In this document: positions 1 through 6,152 of the stretch, piece by piece | Layout: the number at the start of each line of letters is the position of its first letter | Numbering within the stretch: position 1 is the first letter of the stretch | Assembly (NCBI GenBank): GCA_021159225.1 | Contig: JAGGSE010000090.1 | Span: 1-14,846, forward strand | Source: a bacterium | GTDB lineage: Bacteria > Patescibacteriota > Minisyncoccia > Minisyncoccales > JAGGSE01 | Direction: 5' to 3' | Length of the DNA stretch: 14,846 bases | Translations under genes and position numbers: made by a program | Notes under the pieces: generated by a model | Database searches by the model: none | Told to the model about the DNA's origin: nothing | What the model saw: only the letters and a program-made list of their open reading frames with translations

Positions 1-473
1 CTATAATAGTGTCCACGGCGGTATCTGCGATCCAACGTGCCCAGGTACTCAATTATCCAAGCAGGGCGATAGTAAACGACCTCTATCCCGTATTTCCTCA
101 AGAATTTCTCAAAGTCTCCTTGATCTTTTGGCGTTAGAAGGATCTTCCTTATCTTCTTCCCCCAATGCGGTTTAAATTCTGGTGTTTTGTCAAAGAGATA
201 CTCGTATATGAGCAATTGCTCTACCTTACCTCGTTCATCACGTATTTTGGCTTCTACTATGTGCACCTCGTCCTCAAGGAAGACCACGGCATCAGCAATG
301 GGACGGAAGCCTTTTGTCATAAATCGCAGTTCCTCAGGAGTAACGGACAAGTATTCTGGGACTTCCACGGTTCCGAATGGAACGTTGGTTCTCCAGGTTC
401 CAGGAGGATACGTTATTCCCAGCCATTCTGTAATATATGCCTCTGCGACAGGCCTATATTTCCTCTTTGCCAT
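1..473 (-). CDS. PD-(D/E)XK nuclease-like protein, 3' end cut off
   Basis: The reading frame is open from an ATG at 473 to the window edge, giving 157 residues and no stop. Around residues 58-94 it shows the signature of the PD-(D/E)XK nuclease fold: Asp61 in a hydrophobic strand (IADAVVF), then Glu74 and Lys76 in VEAK, then a helix carrying Gln86 (VEQLLIYEYL). That D-x12-ExK-plus-helix-Q arrangement is typical of small viral and restriction-type nucleases, and Glu16 in the N-terminal helix could be the extra metal ligand. The likely role is metal-dependent DNA cleavage, for example in genome processing, recombination or host DNA attack; the sequence does not say which. The start overlaps the end of the upstream ribbon-helix-helix gene by 20 bases, so the two are cotranscribed. 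The fold assignment rests on motif pattern only. Confidence 0.66.
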   Translation of the reverse strand, partial: MAKRKYRPVAEAYITEWLGITYPPGTWRTNVPFGTVEVPEYLSVTPEELRFMTKGFRPIADAVVFLEDEVHIVEAKIRDERGKVEQLLIYEYLFDKTPEFKPHWGKKIRKILLTPKDQGDFEKFLRKYGIEVVYYRPAWIIEYLGTLDRRYRRGHYY

Positions 474-624
474 TTGATCGCCTCCCTTTTTCTAAATACT
501 CAACATATGAGTCCAGAATCTGAGATATGAACTTCCCGATCGTTAATCCGCTTTTGAGAGCTTCGTTTTCAAGTATTCGGTAAGTATGTTGCTTCAGATA
601 GATCTGTATGACAGGAATATACAT
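454..624 (-). CDS. Small ribbon-helix-helix DNA-binding protein
   Basis: This 56-residue protein starts MYIPVIQIYLKQHTYRILE: an N-terminal beta strand followed by two helices (TYRILENEALKSG, then TIGKFISQILDSYVEYLEK). This is the shape of CopG/Arc-type ribbon-helix-helix repressors, which bind DNA as dimers through the strand. The ATG at 624 is chosen because GGAGGTGAT lies 4-5 bases before it. An in-frame ATG at 675 exists but lacks a ribosome binding site and lies upstream of the likely TATA box near 651-662. It is first in a two-gene minus-strand operon with the nuclease-like gene. It faces the divergently transcribed gene at 726, so it may regulate itself and that gene; this is inference. 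Confidence 0.72.
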   Translation of the reverse strand: MYIPVIQIYLKQHTYRILENEALKSGLTIGKFISQILDSYVEYLEKGRRSNGKEEI

Positions 625-650
625 CACCTCCTGTCTTCTGCTATTTCTTC

Positions 651-662
651 TAGTATATATGT
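651..662 (-). promoter_or_regulatory. Archaeal TATA box for the leftward RHH/nuclease operon
   Basis: On the minus strand this reads ACATATATACTA, about 30 bases before the ATG at 624. The spacing implies a very short leader that begins at or just before the Shine-Dalgarno sequence. It lies back to back with the rightward TATA-like element at 675-686. Confidence 0.45.
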
Positions 663-674
663 TAGTAATAGACA

Positions 675-686
675 CGGATATAATTT
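675..686 (+). promoter_or_regulatory. Archaeal TATA-like element for the gene at 726
   Basis: The sequence CGGATATAATTT lies about 27 bases before position 706, which would put the transcript start just ahead of the AAGGAGGTGG ribosome binding site at 719-729. A transcript starting there excludes the TTG at 693 as the start codon. Confidence 0.45.
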
Positions 687-725
687 TCCTTCTTGAATTT
701 TAAAAATAGAAGGAACTGTAAGGAG

Positions 726-1184
726 GTGGTAGAAATCCCACAGGTAACCCGTATCTTGCCTCCAGATGAGTGGAGAAAGAGGCAGATCGGAAACCTTAGG
801 GCCGTAGGAGAGGCCAACTATAAAGTTGGTATTGCTAAGCCCAAGAAGGACCCAATCGCAGCTGGTATAGAGGCTGAAGAGAAGTGGGCAGAGAGAATAA
901 AGAAGGCCATAGAGGAGCAGAGAAGAAAGAAGGCCCTGCAGAACGTGACCATGGACGAGTGGTTCAACTATGCCAATGAGATCGGTGCTCCTAGGCTCGT
1001 AGAGGGTGTGACCAAGAGAGAGGCAAAGATCGACAGGTTCGTCAGGTCATGGCAACCCATCCTCCTGGAGCACGTGCAGAAGATCGACGCTATGCCCGCT
1101 GTGACGGACAAGGACATGGAAGAGAGGATGCTCGCCAACCTCAGAGGGCTCAAGGCCCTCAAGGGAGCTTGGAGAGGCCGCTAA
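726..1184 (+). CDS. Helical basic protein of unknown family, possibly a major virion protein
   Basis: About 152 residues, rich in Lys, Arg and Glu, with a non-helical N-terminus (IPQVTRILPPDEW) and then long predicted helices (KDPIAAGIEAEEKWAERIKK; DRFVRSWQPILLEHVQKI; MEERMLANLRGLKALKG). I do not recognise the family. It has its own promoter-like element upstream and a T-rich terminator directly after the stop, so it may be made as a strong single-gene transcript, as abundant virion proteins often are. A capsid, DNA-binding or scaffold role is therefore possible but unproven. The start is uncertain. A near-perfect AAGGAGGTGG overlaps the GTG used here. TTG at 693 would precede the likely transcript start, and the codon at the usual 6-base spacing is ATC at 735. 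Confidence 0.7.
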   Translation: MVEIPQVTRILPPDEWRKRQIGNLRAVGEANYKVGIAKPKKDPIAAGIEAEEKWAERIKKAIEEQRRKKALQNVTMDEWFNYANEIGAPRLVEGVTKREAKIDRFVRSWQPILLEHVQKIDAMPAVTDKDMEERMLANLRGLKALKGAWRGR

Positions 1185-1201
1185 CCTCCTTACTTTTTAT
1201 T
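1185..1201 (+). terminator. T-rich terminator after the 726-1184 gene
   Basis: The stop codon is followed by CCTCCTTACTTTTTATTTTG, with two T-runs. This matches archaeal intrinsic termination, which uses T-tracts without a required hairpin. It would make the preceding gene largely monocistronic, with partial read-through into the gene at 1221, for which no TATA box is visible. Confidence 0.5.
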
Positions 1202-1220
1202 TTGACGGAGGTGGAAGCGA

Positions 1221-2027
1221 ATGGTTGATTTCTACAAGCTAGATAAGATTATAGTCGCAGGAAACACGTACGAGACCCCAGCGGACAGGTTCTACGTGAT
1301 CAAGAAAGTAGGAACTGATGCCGCAAGCGATGTAAAGCTAGTTATAGATGGAGTTGAGACGGGACCATTCTACAGGGACATAGCGCCTCTTCACAAGACA
1401 TCAGACAACTTACTCGGCCCTCTTGACCTTGGAGATTTATACTACGTAGTTCCGCCAAACAAGACTTTCTACGTGGATGGGCCTTCTGGAGCTAAGGTAA
1501 GAATCATAGGCCTCATAGGAGTTCTAGCTCCTGGGGAGGCGCTCCCAGGTGACTACGCCAGGAGATACACCGAACAGGGGAAGCACTACCTAACATACCT
1601 CGAGGACACTTACAGCAAGGCAACAGATGAGGCATGGAGTGCAAACGAAGAGCAAGAGGTAATAAGCCTGACTCCAAGGACCATCGAAACGTACATTTTA
1701 AACAATGTGGTCATGGCATCGCTTTCAGGAGGAACCTTCAGCGAGGGACAGTTCGCTGTGAGGTTCTACAAGGACGGGAAGCCATTAGACATACTCACCA
1801 CCGAAGCAGGACACAAGGGTATTGACATTCTCTCAATGCCAAGGCCTCCAGCGTACAACACGGAGATGGAGCCGTTCTCACTTAAGGACAGACCAATCGA
1901 GATCCCAGGAGATCACACATTGTCAATCAAAGTTATCAACGTGTCAGGGAGCGACCTAAGCCCAGCATCTGGGTCTGCATGGTCAGTAAAGGTTACAGCG
2001 ATCGTGGAGTACATCATGAAGGGGTGA
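1221..2027 (+). CDS. Beta-rich two-domain protein, probable virion/tail surface component
   Basis: The 268-residue protein starts at an ATG seven bases after GGAGGTG. No signal peptide or membrane segment is seen. It alternates short beta strands with Gly/Pro/Asn turns. An N-terminal part (about 1-110) contains YVVPPNKTFYVDGPSG, a VPxxKTF motif also present in the proteins at 2423 and 4912. A more helical middle (GDYARRYTEQGKHYLTYLED) follows, and a C-terminal beta domain (about 145-268) ends DHTLSIKVINVSGSD...VKVTAIVEYI, like a jelly-roll or beta-sandwich. It opens the beta-protein cluster running to the tail spike, so a structural role at the virion tip, baseplate or surface is inferred. 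I do not recognise a named family. Confidence 0.72.
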   Translation: MVDFYKLDKIIVAGNTYETPADRFYVIKKVGTDAASDVKLVIDGVETGPFYRDIAPLHKTSDNLLGPLDLGDLYYVVPPNKTFYVDGPSGAKVRIIGLIGVLAPGEALPGDYARRYTEQGKHYLTYLEDTYSKATDEAWSANEEQEVISLTPRTIETYILNNVVMASLSGGTFSEGQFAVRFYKDGKPLDILTTEAGHKGIDILSMPRPPAYNTEMEPFSLKDRPIEIPGDHTLSIKVINVSGSDLSPASGSAWSVKVTAIVEYIMKG

Positions 2028-2035
2028 ACTAAGAA

Positions 2036-2371
2036 ATGGTCACTAAATTCAAGGTTCTGATCTTTGGAAGCATTGGGGCAGGGAATTACGGCGAGGACGA
2101 CTGGACCCCTGAGACTGACGTGATAATCAAAAAGGTCATGGCCAACGAGAGAGAAGGAAACCCGCTAAACGCCGCTCAGCTATTTCTCTCGATCGCTGAC
2201 GTTCCTTATACAAAGACCTACGTTCCGATGTCAGTAATAGGAAACAACCCAGAATACTGCTGGAAACCAGAGCTAAGGGTTTCAAAAGGAGCACGCATAT
2301 ACGCCAAGGTCTACAACGCTGGATCTTCGGCTATCACGCCTGAACTAATAATAGAATACGAGGAGGCCTGA
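2036..2371 (+). CDS. Small beta-rich protein, probable virion surface component
   Basis: This 111-residue protein begins MVTKFKVLIFGSIGAGNYGE and ends in alternating strands (RIYAKVYNAGSSAITPELIIEYEE). The pattern is that of a single beta-sandwich domain, as in accessory or receptor-binding proteins of viruses. It starts at an ATG nine bases after the previous stop, behind a GGGGTGA ribosome binding site that overlaps that stop, so it is translated with the gene at 1221. There are two cysteine-free halves and one Cys near residue 80. No named family is recognised; function is inferred from fold pattern and neighbours. Confidence 0.66.
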   Translation: MVTKFKVLIFGSIGAGNYGEDDWTPETDVIIKKVMANEREGNPLNAAQLFLSIADVPYTKTYVPMSVIGNNPEYCWKPELRVSKGARIYAKVYNAGSSAITPELIIEYEEA

Positions 2372-2390
2372 TCTCCTTTATTTTTTTTAT
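2372..2390 (+). terminator. T-rich terminator or attenuator inside the structural cluster
   Basis: A run of nine T residues (CTCCTTTATTTTTTTTATC) directly follows the stop of the gene at 2036. It may end some transcripts here and lower expression of the spike genes downstream. No clear TATA box is visible between it and the next gene. Confidence 0.5.
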
Positions 2391-2422
2391 CATAATTGCA
2401 AGGAACGCCTAGGGGTGATAAC

Positions 2423-2758
2423 ATGAGCACGGTTGTTATTGCCGGTTCTTTCAGCGTTGCCGCTGGAAGTGAGGATTCCAAGACAATTTACACGGTTCCC
2501 GGGGCTAAGACCTTCAGAATAAAGAGAGTACAGCTGCACTTCCCCGTGGGTACCGAGGGACACCTAGCGATACAGCTCGTTGTCGAGAACTTTCCAATCC
2601 TGCCAGACGAGGGGGAGTTCACGGGAGATGACGTGACGTTTACCGTGGAATCAGAAAAGGAAGTCCCTCCGAACTCAGAAATAAAAATAAAGGGTGTAAA
2701 CTCGGATTCCTCAAACCCGCACAGCGTGTATTACGTCGTTGAGGGTGTGCTAGAATGA
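2423..2758 (+). CDS. Beta-sandwich protein, paralogue of the protein at 4514
   Basis: The protein has 111 residues. The ATG at 2423 is chosen because GGGGTGATAAC lies just before it; a TTG at 2396 has no such site. It has VPGAKTFRI near residue 30, then the stretch VQLHFPVGTEGHLAIQL, ILPDEGEFTGDDVTF, EVPPNSEIKIKGVNSD and PHSVYYVV. The same order of motifs occurs in the protein at 4514 (VSVRFPPGPMGLLKVAI, IFPSDEDQWFQGDDETI, ELPESPCKLRIVAINDD, EHSVLVRI), so the two share a domain. Such domains are expected in virion fibres or adaptors. The stop overlaps the next start by four bases (ATGA), which indicates translational coupling. Confidence 0.72.
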   Translation: MSTVVIAGSFSVAAGSEDSKTIYTVPGAKTFRIKRVQLHFPVGTEGHLAIQLVVENFPILPDEGEFTGDDVTFTVESEKEVPPNSEIKIKGVNSDSSNPHSVYYVVEGVLE

Positions 2759-3138
2759 CGGAGTTTCAGAGAAAAGTAGTAATCGTTGGCCAGGATGGAG
2801 AAATAGATACAGACATCCTTTCGACTGAAAAAACTGAGACAAAGGAGGTAATAACTGATACTGACCCAGGGTCGGTTGATTTTGTCAAGCCGTCACCAGG
2901 TAAGAGAATATCAACGAGGTCTGTTGCGGTGACCGTCAAGAGCAACAGCGGCGAGGTAACCATAAAGTTCAAGAACTCTGGAAAACTGCTGTGTAAGCTC
3001 TACGCTACTAGGAGTGACAGGTTCGTGCACTTTGGAATAAACCAGACCGGTGACGTTGATGAGCCCGTCATAATTGAGTGGGATGGTGTGGGGACGGGAA
3101 CAAAGATATTTGCACTACTCACGTATAAAGAAGTCTAG
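2755..3138 (+). CDS. Beta-rich protein, probable virion surface component
   Basis: 127 residues. The N-terminal third is polar and strand-poor (DGEIDTDILSTEKTETKEVITD). The rest is a beta-sandwich-like run of strands (RSVAVTVKSNSGEVTIKFKNSGK, VHFGINQTGD, PVIIEWDGVGTGTKIFALLTYKE). It overlaps the preceding stop by ATGA, and the spike gene follows after 15 bases, so the three form one translational unit. A polar N-terminal arm plus one beta domain would suit a small adaptor or fibre protein next to the spike. No family is recognised. Confidence 0.66.
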   Translation: MTEFQRKVVIVGQDGEIDTDILSTEKTETKEVITDTDPGSVDFVKPSPGKRISTRSVAVTVKSNSGEVTIKFKNSGKLLCKLYATRSDRFVHFGINQTGDVDEPVIIEWDGVGTGTKIFALLTYKEV

Positions 3139-3153
3139 TCGGGGTGATGTAGC

Positions 3154-4503
3154 GTGAACAGGTGGATCCCAAACTATGACCGCCTTGGAAGGTCTTTGCC
3201 ATCAATTTTTGTGGACAAGCACGCCGTCACCGAGGAATCACTTTTGAAGGTACACGATGCGCCTTACTCCGCATTGGTAAAAAAGGAGGGCGACGTTGTT
3301 TATGCTGTGGACTCTGACGGCAAGACAATAGCAGAAGGATCTGATGATGCCAGTGTTATCCGAGCAGCAATTTCATACAAAAAAGAGAATTCTGTGGTGT
3401 ACATTGCTCCCGGAACGTACAACATAACGGGATACCCCCCAACGAAAAATGAAAATGGTGTTTCGTATCAACTAAAAAACTTCACGTTAATAATTGATGG
3501 CATTTTATGTCGTAATGATTCTGACAGGGACATAATACATATTGACAATAGTGAAAACGTGACAATTATATTTAGAGGCGGATACATCAATGGCCTAAAC
3601 GTCGGCGGCACGGGGCTTTCATTTGGCAGTGTAAAAGGACTAAGGATTATTAAGCCAAGGATAATAAACACTGTTTATGATGGCATATACATGTCTGCGT
3701 GTGAAAAAGTGTACATCGAAATGCCTGTGATAGAAAACGTTGGGAATAGTGGTATCGAGCTAAATCCTACCGACGTTGGGCCTAACAAAAACGTTGTGAT
3801 TGAAAATCCAGTGATATATAACGCTGGAGTCAATGGCATTGGACTTGGAATAGGATACAATGAAAATATCACGATAATTAATCCAAAAATATATGGTTGC
3901 AGTGAGAGGGGGATCGTAGGAACACACACAAGAGACCTAGCAGTAATTGGTGGACAAATACACGACAACGGTTACTCTGGCATCACGTTATCAAAAACTG
4001 AAAACGTCAAGCTAATAGGTGTTAGAAGCTACAATAACGGGCAAGCCGGCGGAACATACGCAGGTGTAGAGCTACTTGGTTCAGCTCCAGAGTACTGTGA
4101 ACACACACAAATATTCGGAGGAATGTATTACGACGACCAAGATACACCTACACAAAGTTATGGTATATGGATCACAGGGGGTGCAAGAAATACAGTTGTA
4201 ATTGGAGCAAAAGTGTATGGAAACATCTCTGAGGATTTGCATGATGCAGGCATCAACTCAAAGATTGAGCATGTTGAAGGATACAAAAACAAGAACTCTG
4301 GCACCGCTACCGTTTCATCAGGTTCTACCAGGGTTACCGTAAACCATGGACTTGTGGATACCCCAAAAAAGGTTCATATAACTCCGTTAAGCGACCCCGG
4401 AGACCGCTATTGGGTAGAAAATAGAACTCCTACTTCATTTGATATTGTTATAGCAACCGCTCCTTCCTCTGATGTTACATTCGCTTGGTATGCCGAGGTA
4501 TGA
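3154..4503 (+). CDS. Tail-spike-like protein with pectate-lyase-type beta-helix
   Basis: This 449-residue protein uses a GTG start behind GGGGTGATGTAGC. Residues 1-55 form an attachment region. Residues 65-95 (DDASVIRAAISYKKENSVVYIAPGTYNI) match the start of pectate-lyase-superfamily beta-helices in phage tail spikes. Residues 105-365 are regular short rungs (NVVIENPVIYNAGVNGIGL, NITIINPKIYGCSERGI, DLAVIGGQIHDNGYSGI, NVKLIGVRSYNNG) typical of a right-handed parallel beta-helix. Residues 380-449 resemble a C-terminal domain common in phage fibres (VTVNHGLVDTPKKVHITP, YWVENRTPTSFDIVI, FAWYAEV). It probably binds or degrades host surface glycans. No catalytic residues can be named from sequence alone. 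The beta-helix coding part looks clearly more AT-rich than both flanks, which suggests module exchange. Confidence 0.82.
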   Translation: MNRWIPNYDRLGRSLPSIFVDKHAVTEESLLKVHDAPYSALVKKEGDVVYAVDSDGKTIAEGSDDASVIRAAISYKKENSVVYIAPGTYNITGYPPTKNENGVSYQLKNFTLIIDGILCRNDSDRDIIHIDNSENVTIIFRGGYINGLNVGGTGLSFGSVKGLRIIKPRIINTVYDGIYMSACEKVYIEMPVIENVGNSGIELNPTDVGPNKNVVIENPVIYNAGVNGIGLGIGYNENITIINPKIYGCSERGIVGTHTRDLAVIGGQIHDNGYSGITLSKTENVKLIGVRSYNNGQAGGTYAGVELLGSAPEYCEHTQIFGGMYYDDQDTPTQSYGIWITGGARNTVVIGAKVYGNISEDLHDAGINSKIEHVEGYKNKNSGTATVSSGSTRVTVNHGLVDTPKKVHITPLSDPGDRYWVENRTPTSFDIVIATAPSSDVTFAWYAEV

Positions 4504-4513
4504 CGGTGGTGGC

Positions 4514-4912
4514 ATGCCAGTCTACTCCCTAACCCTCACAGCTCCCCCAAACGATAGTGACGAGAAAGAGATCGAGGTTCAGGGCCATTACATCACGTAT
4601 GTCAGCGTGAGGTTTCCACCGGGCCCAATGGGGTTGCTCAAGGTAGCAATATTTTATGGTATCAAGAAGATCTTCCCAAGCGACGAGGATCAATGGTTCC
4701 AGGGTGACGATGAGACCATCGAATGGACGGAATGGTATGAACTCCCGGAATCACCCTGCAAGCTAAGAATCGTAGCGATCAACGACGATGACACGTATGA
4801 GCACAGCGTTTTAGTGAGGATTGCGACGATATCATACGAGGCTGACCTGGCAAGGCGCATAGCCAAGTCGCTGATTTCAATGCTCAGAAGACTCCTAGGG
4901 GTGATCGAGTAA
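4514..4912 (+). CDS. Beta-sandwich protein with amphipathic C-terminal helix, paralogue of 2423
   Basis: The protein has 132 residues. The ATG at 4514 is chosen over upstream ATGs because GGTGGTGGC precedes it and the upstream ones lie inside the spike gene. Residues 1-110 carry the same motif series as the protein at 2423, notably RFPPGPMGLLKV, FPSDEDQWFQGDDETIEWTE and INDDDTYEHSVLVRI. Residues 112-132 add a basic amphipathic helix (DLARRIAKSLISMLRRLLG) absent from the paralogue, which could pack on another virion protein or a membrane. It follows the spike after ten bases and overlaps the next gene by one base (TAATG). A surface or spike-associated role is inferred. Confidence 0.72.
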   Translation: MPVYSLTLTAPPNDSDEKEIEVQGHYITYVSVRFPPGPMGLLKVAIFYGIKKIFPSDEDQWFQGDDETIEWTEWYELPESPCKLRIVAINDDDTYEHSVLVRIATISYEADLARRIAKSLISMLRRLLGVIE

Positions 4913-5325
4913 TGCCAACGGGGCTTCCAGACTGGTGGAAAAAGTTCTACTGGGCGGGTCAGGAAGAAGGAGTCTGGGGCATCATGCCCTGGGCAGCTAG
5001 GGCTGGATATTACCGTGGTATCGTCTTCTATGGCTCTATAGTCCAAGGATCAGACTGGTACAAGGAAATTATCACAGTTCCCAGCGGCAAGACGTTCTAT
5101 CTTGCGTTGTTTGTCATAGGGTCAGAAGATGACACAGCACTTTACTGGGTTGATTTAAAGGATCAGATAGGTGCCCACTACGCAGAGACAGTCGTGAAGC
5201 AGGGGATCGTCATACCATACAACCCGCCGATTCCAGTACCAGCAGGAAGGACGCTGTATCTCTACACGTATGGCTATAATGTCACGTGCGGCTTTTACGC
5301 CACCATTGTAGGCTTCCTCTATTAG
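4912..5325 (+). CDS. Beta-rich protein with VPxGKTF motif, probable fibre/surface component
   Basis: 137 residues. The N-terminal 35 residues are aromatic and Trp-rich (LPDWWKKFYWAGQEEGVWGI), like an attachment segment. Residues 40-137 are a beta-sandwich-like domain with ITVPSGKTFYLALFVIGSED and then PVPAGRTLYLYTYGYN. The VPxGKTF motif recurs in the proteins at 1221 and 2423. The start codon overlaps the previous stop (TAATG), so translation is coupled. This type of domain is frequent in small virus fibre and baseplate-edge proteins; the exact role is unknown. Confidence 0.7.
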   Translation: MPTGLPDWWKKFYWAGQEEGVWGIMPWAARAGYYRGIVFYGSIVQGSDWYKEIITVPSGKTFYLALFVIGSEDDTALYWVDLKDQIGAHYAETVVKQGIVIPYNPPIPVPAGRTLYLYTYGYNVTCGFYATIVGFLY

Positions 5326-5349
5326 CCCAATTGAAGAATGGTGGTAAAA

Positions 5350-5526
5350 ATGAAGGCCTCTGAAGCGTATTTCAAATGTGAATTCCATACCGTGAACATA
5401 AGGGCAATAGATGACACCACAACGGAAGTGATAGTCTACACCTGGGATGGAAAAAAAGGAAGGTGCGTGATAAAGCGCAATCCTGACGGCTCGCTGGAGG
5501 TGATCGAGGATGAAGACCTACGATGA
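5350..5526 (+). CDS. Small protein of unknown function
   Basis: 58 residues, MKASEAYFKCEFHTVNIRAI then TEVIVYTWDGKKGRCVIKRN, which reads as a small five-strand beta unit with two Cys and an acidic tail. The ATG at 5350 follows GGTGGTAAAA at good spacing; an in-frame ATG at 5338 is possible and would add four residues. It overlaps the next gene by 17 bases, and that gene's ribosome binding site lies inside this one. No family is recognised. Confidence 0.6.
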   Translation: MKASEAYFKCEFHTVNIRAIDDTTTEVIVYTWDGKKGRCVIKRNPDGSLEVIEDEDLR

Positions 5527-5722
5527 TGAGACTCCCCCCTCGAATCACGACATGCTAATTGAACTAAGAACTGACATGAAGTGGGTAAAAGACCAAATAA
5601 AAGACATGAAAGAGGACATGGAAGATCTGAAGCAGTTCAGGTGGAAGTTCTACGGTGCTGTAGCTGCTATTTCTGCTATCGTATCATTTACTGTCTCGAT
5701 CATCATTGCAATATTCACATAA
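5510..5722 (+). CDS. XhlA-like coiled-coil membrane protein (holin-associated type)
   Basis: 70 residues: an acidic N-terminus, then a heptad-patterned coiled coil at about 14-43 (MLIELRTDMKWVKDQIKDMK) with charged residues, then one C-terminal membrane segment at about 47-69 (FYGAVAAISAIVSFTVSIII). This is the build of XhlA/hemolysin-type proteins found beside holins and after tail-fibre genes in many tailed viruses. The ATG follows GGAGGTGATCGAGG. The place right after the spike cluster and before a second small membrane protein fits a lysis or membrane-exit pair. No endolysin is visible, and archaeal envelopes lack murein, so a lysis role is inference. Confidence 0.66.
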   Translation: MKTYDDETPPSNHDMLIELRTDMKWVKDQIKDMKEDMEDLKQFRWKFYGAVAAISAIVSFTVSIIIAIFT

Positions 5723-5733
5723 ATATATATACA
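5722..5733 (+). promoter_or_regulatory. Archaeal TATA box for the small membrane-protein gene
   Basis: AAATATATATAC lies about 27 bases before GTAATAGG at 5753-5760 and just ahead of the GGAGGGA ribosome binding site. The gene at 5771 can therefore be expressed separately from the long structural transcript. Confidence 0.6.
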
Positions 5734-5770
5734 TATGAAAAATAGAATAATGTAATAGGAGGGATGCGAA

Positions 5771-5995
5771 ATGCCAAAGGTCGCCGCAAGGTTAGTACGT
5801 GCATCCGCTGTAGGTGCAGTCATAGGAGCGTTACTCGCAGCAACGTTCTATGGAGTTGCAGCGTTTGTTCAAGGCCTGGGAGTTCAGGCGTTTGATCCCT
5901 CAGCATTCGCCGGGCTTGGATTCACTACGGGATTCGCTGCCTCTGTAGCAACAGAGTTATCTAAAGACCTTGAGGAGGGCCAGAACAAGCCTTAG
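5771..5995 (+). CDS. Small two-segment membrane protein, holin-like
   Basis: The protein has 74 residues. The ATG follows GGAGGGATGCGAA. A basic N-terminus (MPKVAARLVR) is followed by a Gly/Ala-rich membrane segment at about 12-34, a short loop, a second hydrophobic Gly/Ala-rich segment at about 44-61 (SAFAGLGFTTGFAASVA), and a charged tail (ELSKDLEEGQNKP). Size, two membrane passes and a charged C-terminus resemble phage holins, but small envelope proteins of archaeal viruses look the same. It has its own TATA box and T-rich termination downstream, so it may be strongly or separately expressed. Confidence 0.62.
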   Translation: MPKVAARLVRASAVGAVIGALLAATFYGVAAFVQGLGVQAFDPSAFAGLGFTTGFAASVATELSKDLEEGQNKP

Positions 5996-5997
5996 TG

Positions 5998-6063
5998 ATT
6001 TTTTCCGTTCATAGAACCTGATCCTTCTCTTTTTACCTTTTTTCGTATAATATTCGTTATACG
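5998..6063 (+). terminator. T-tracts and hairpin ending the rightward operon
   Basis: T-runs at about 6000-6004, 6029-6033 and 6038-6043 follow the last plus-strand gene. Directly after them lies a perfect 7-base-pair inverted repeat, CGTATAA at 6044-6050 and TTATACG at 6057-6063, with a 6-base loop. The T-tracts fit archaeal termination; the palindrome could also be a protein site. Confidence 0.6.
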
Positions 6064-6076
6064 ACATTCTATGCAG

Positions 6077-6152
6077 TCCTTGCTAGTGTGATAAACAATA
6101 TCTATCATACTAACAAGGAGACACAAGAGGATCCTACCTTGCTATGATATCA
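6077..6152. repeat. Three CCTTGYTA elements, two forming an imperfect inverted repeat
   Basis: CCTTGCTAGTGTGATA (6078-6093, plus) and CCTTGTTAGTATGATA (6103-6118, minus) match at 14 of 16 positions and face each other across nine bases; with one flanking base the arms match at 15 of 17. A third copy, CCTTGCTATGATATCA (6137-6152, plus), shares the first eight bases and ends in the palindrome TGATATCA. They lie in the non-coding stretch between converging operons. Repeats of this kind often bind a replication initiator or repressor; which one is not shown. Confidence 0.6.

Noticed and set aside
165..530. Plus-strand open frames over the nuclease-like gene
   Set aside because: They are antisense to a minus-strand frame that carries nuclease motifs and a coupled start; no ribosome binding site is present.
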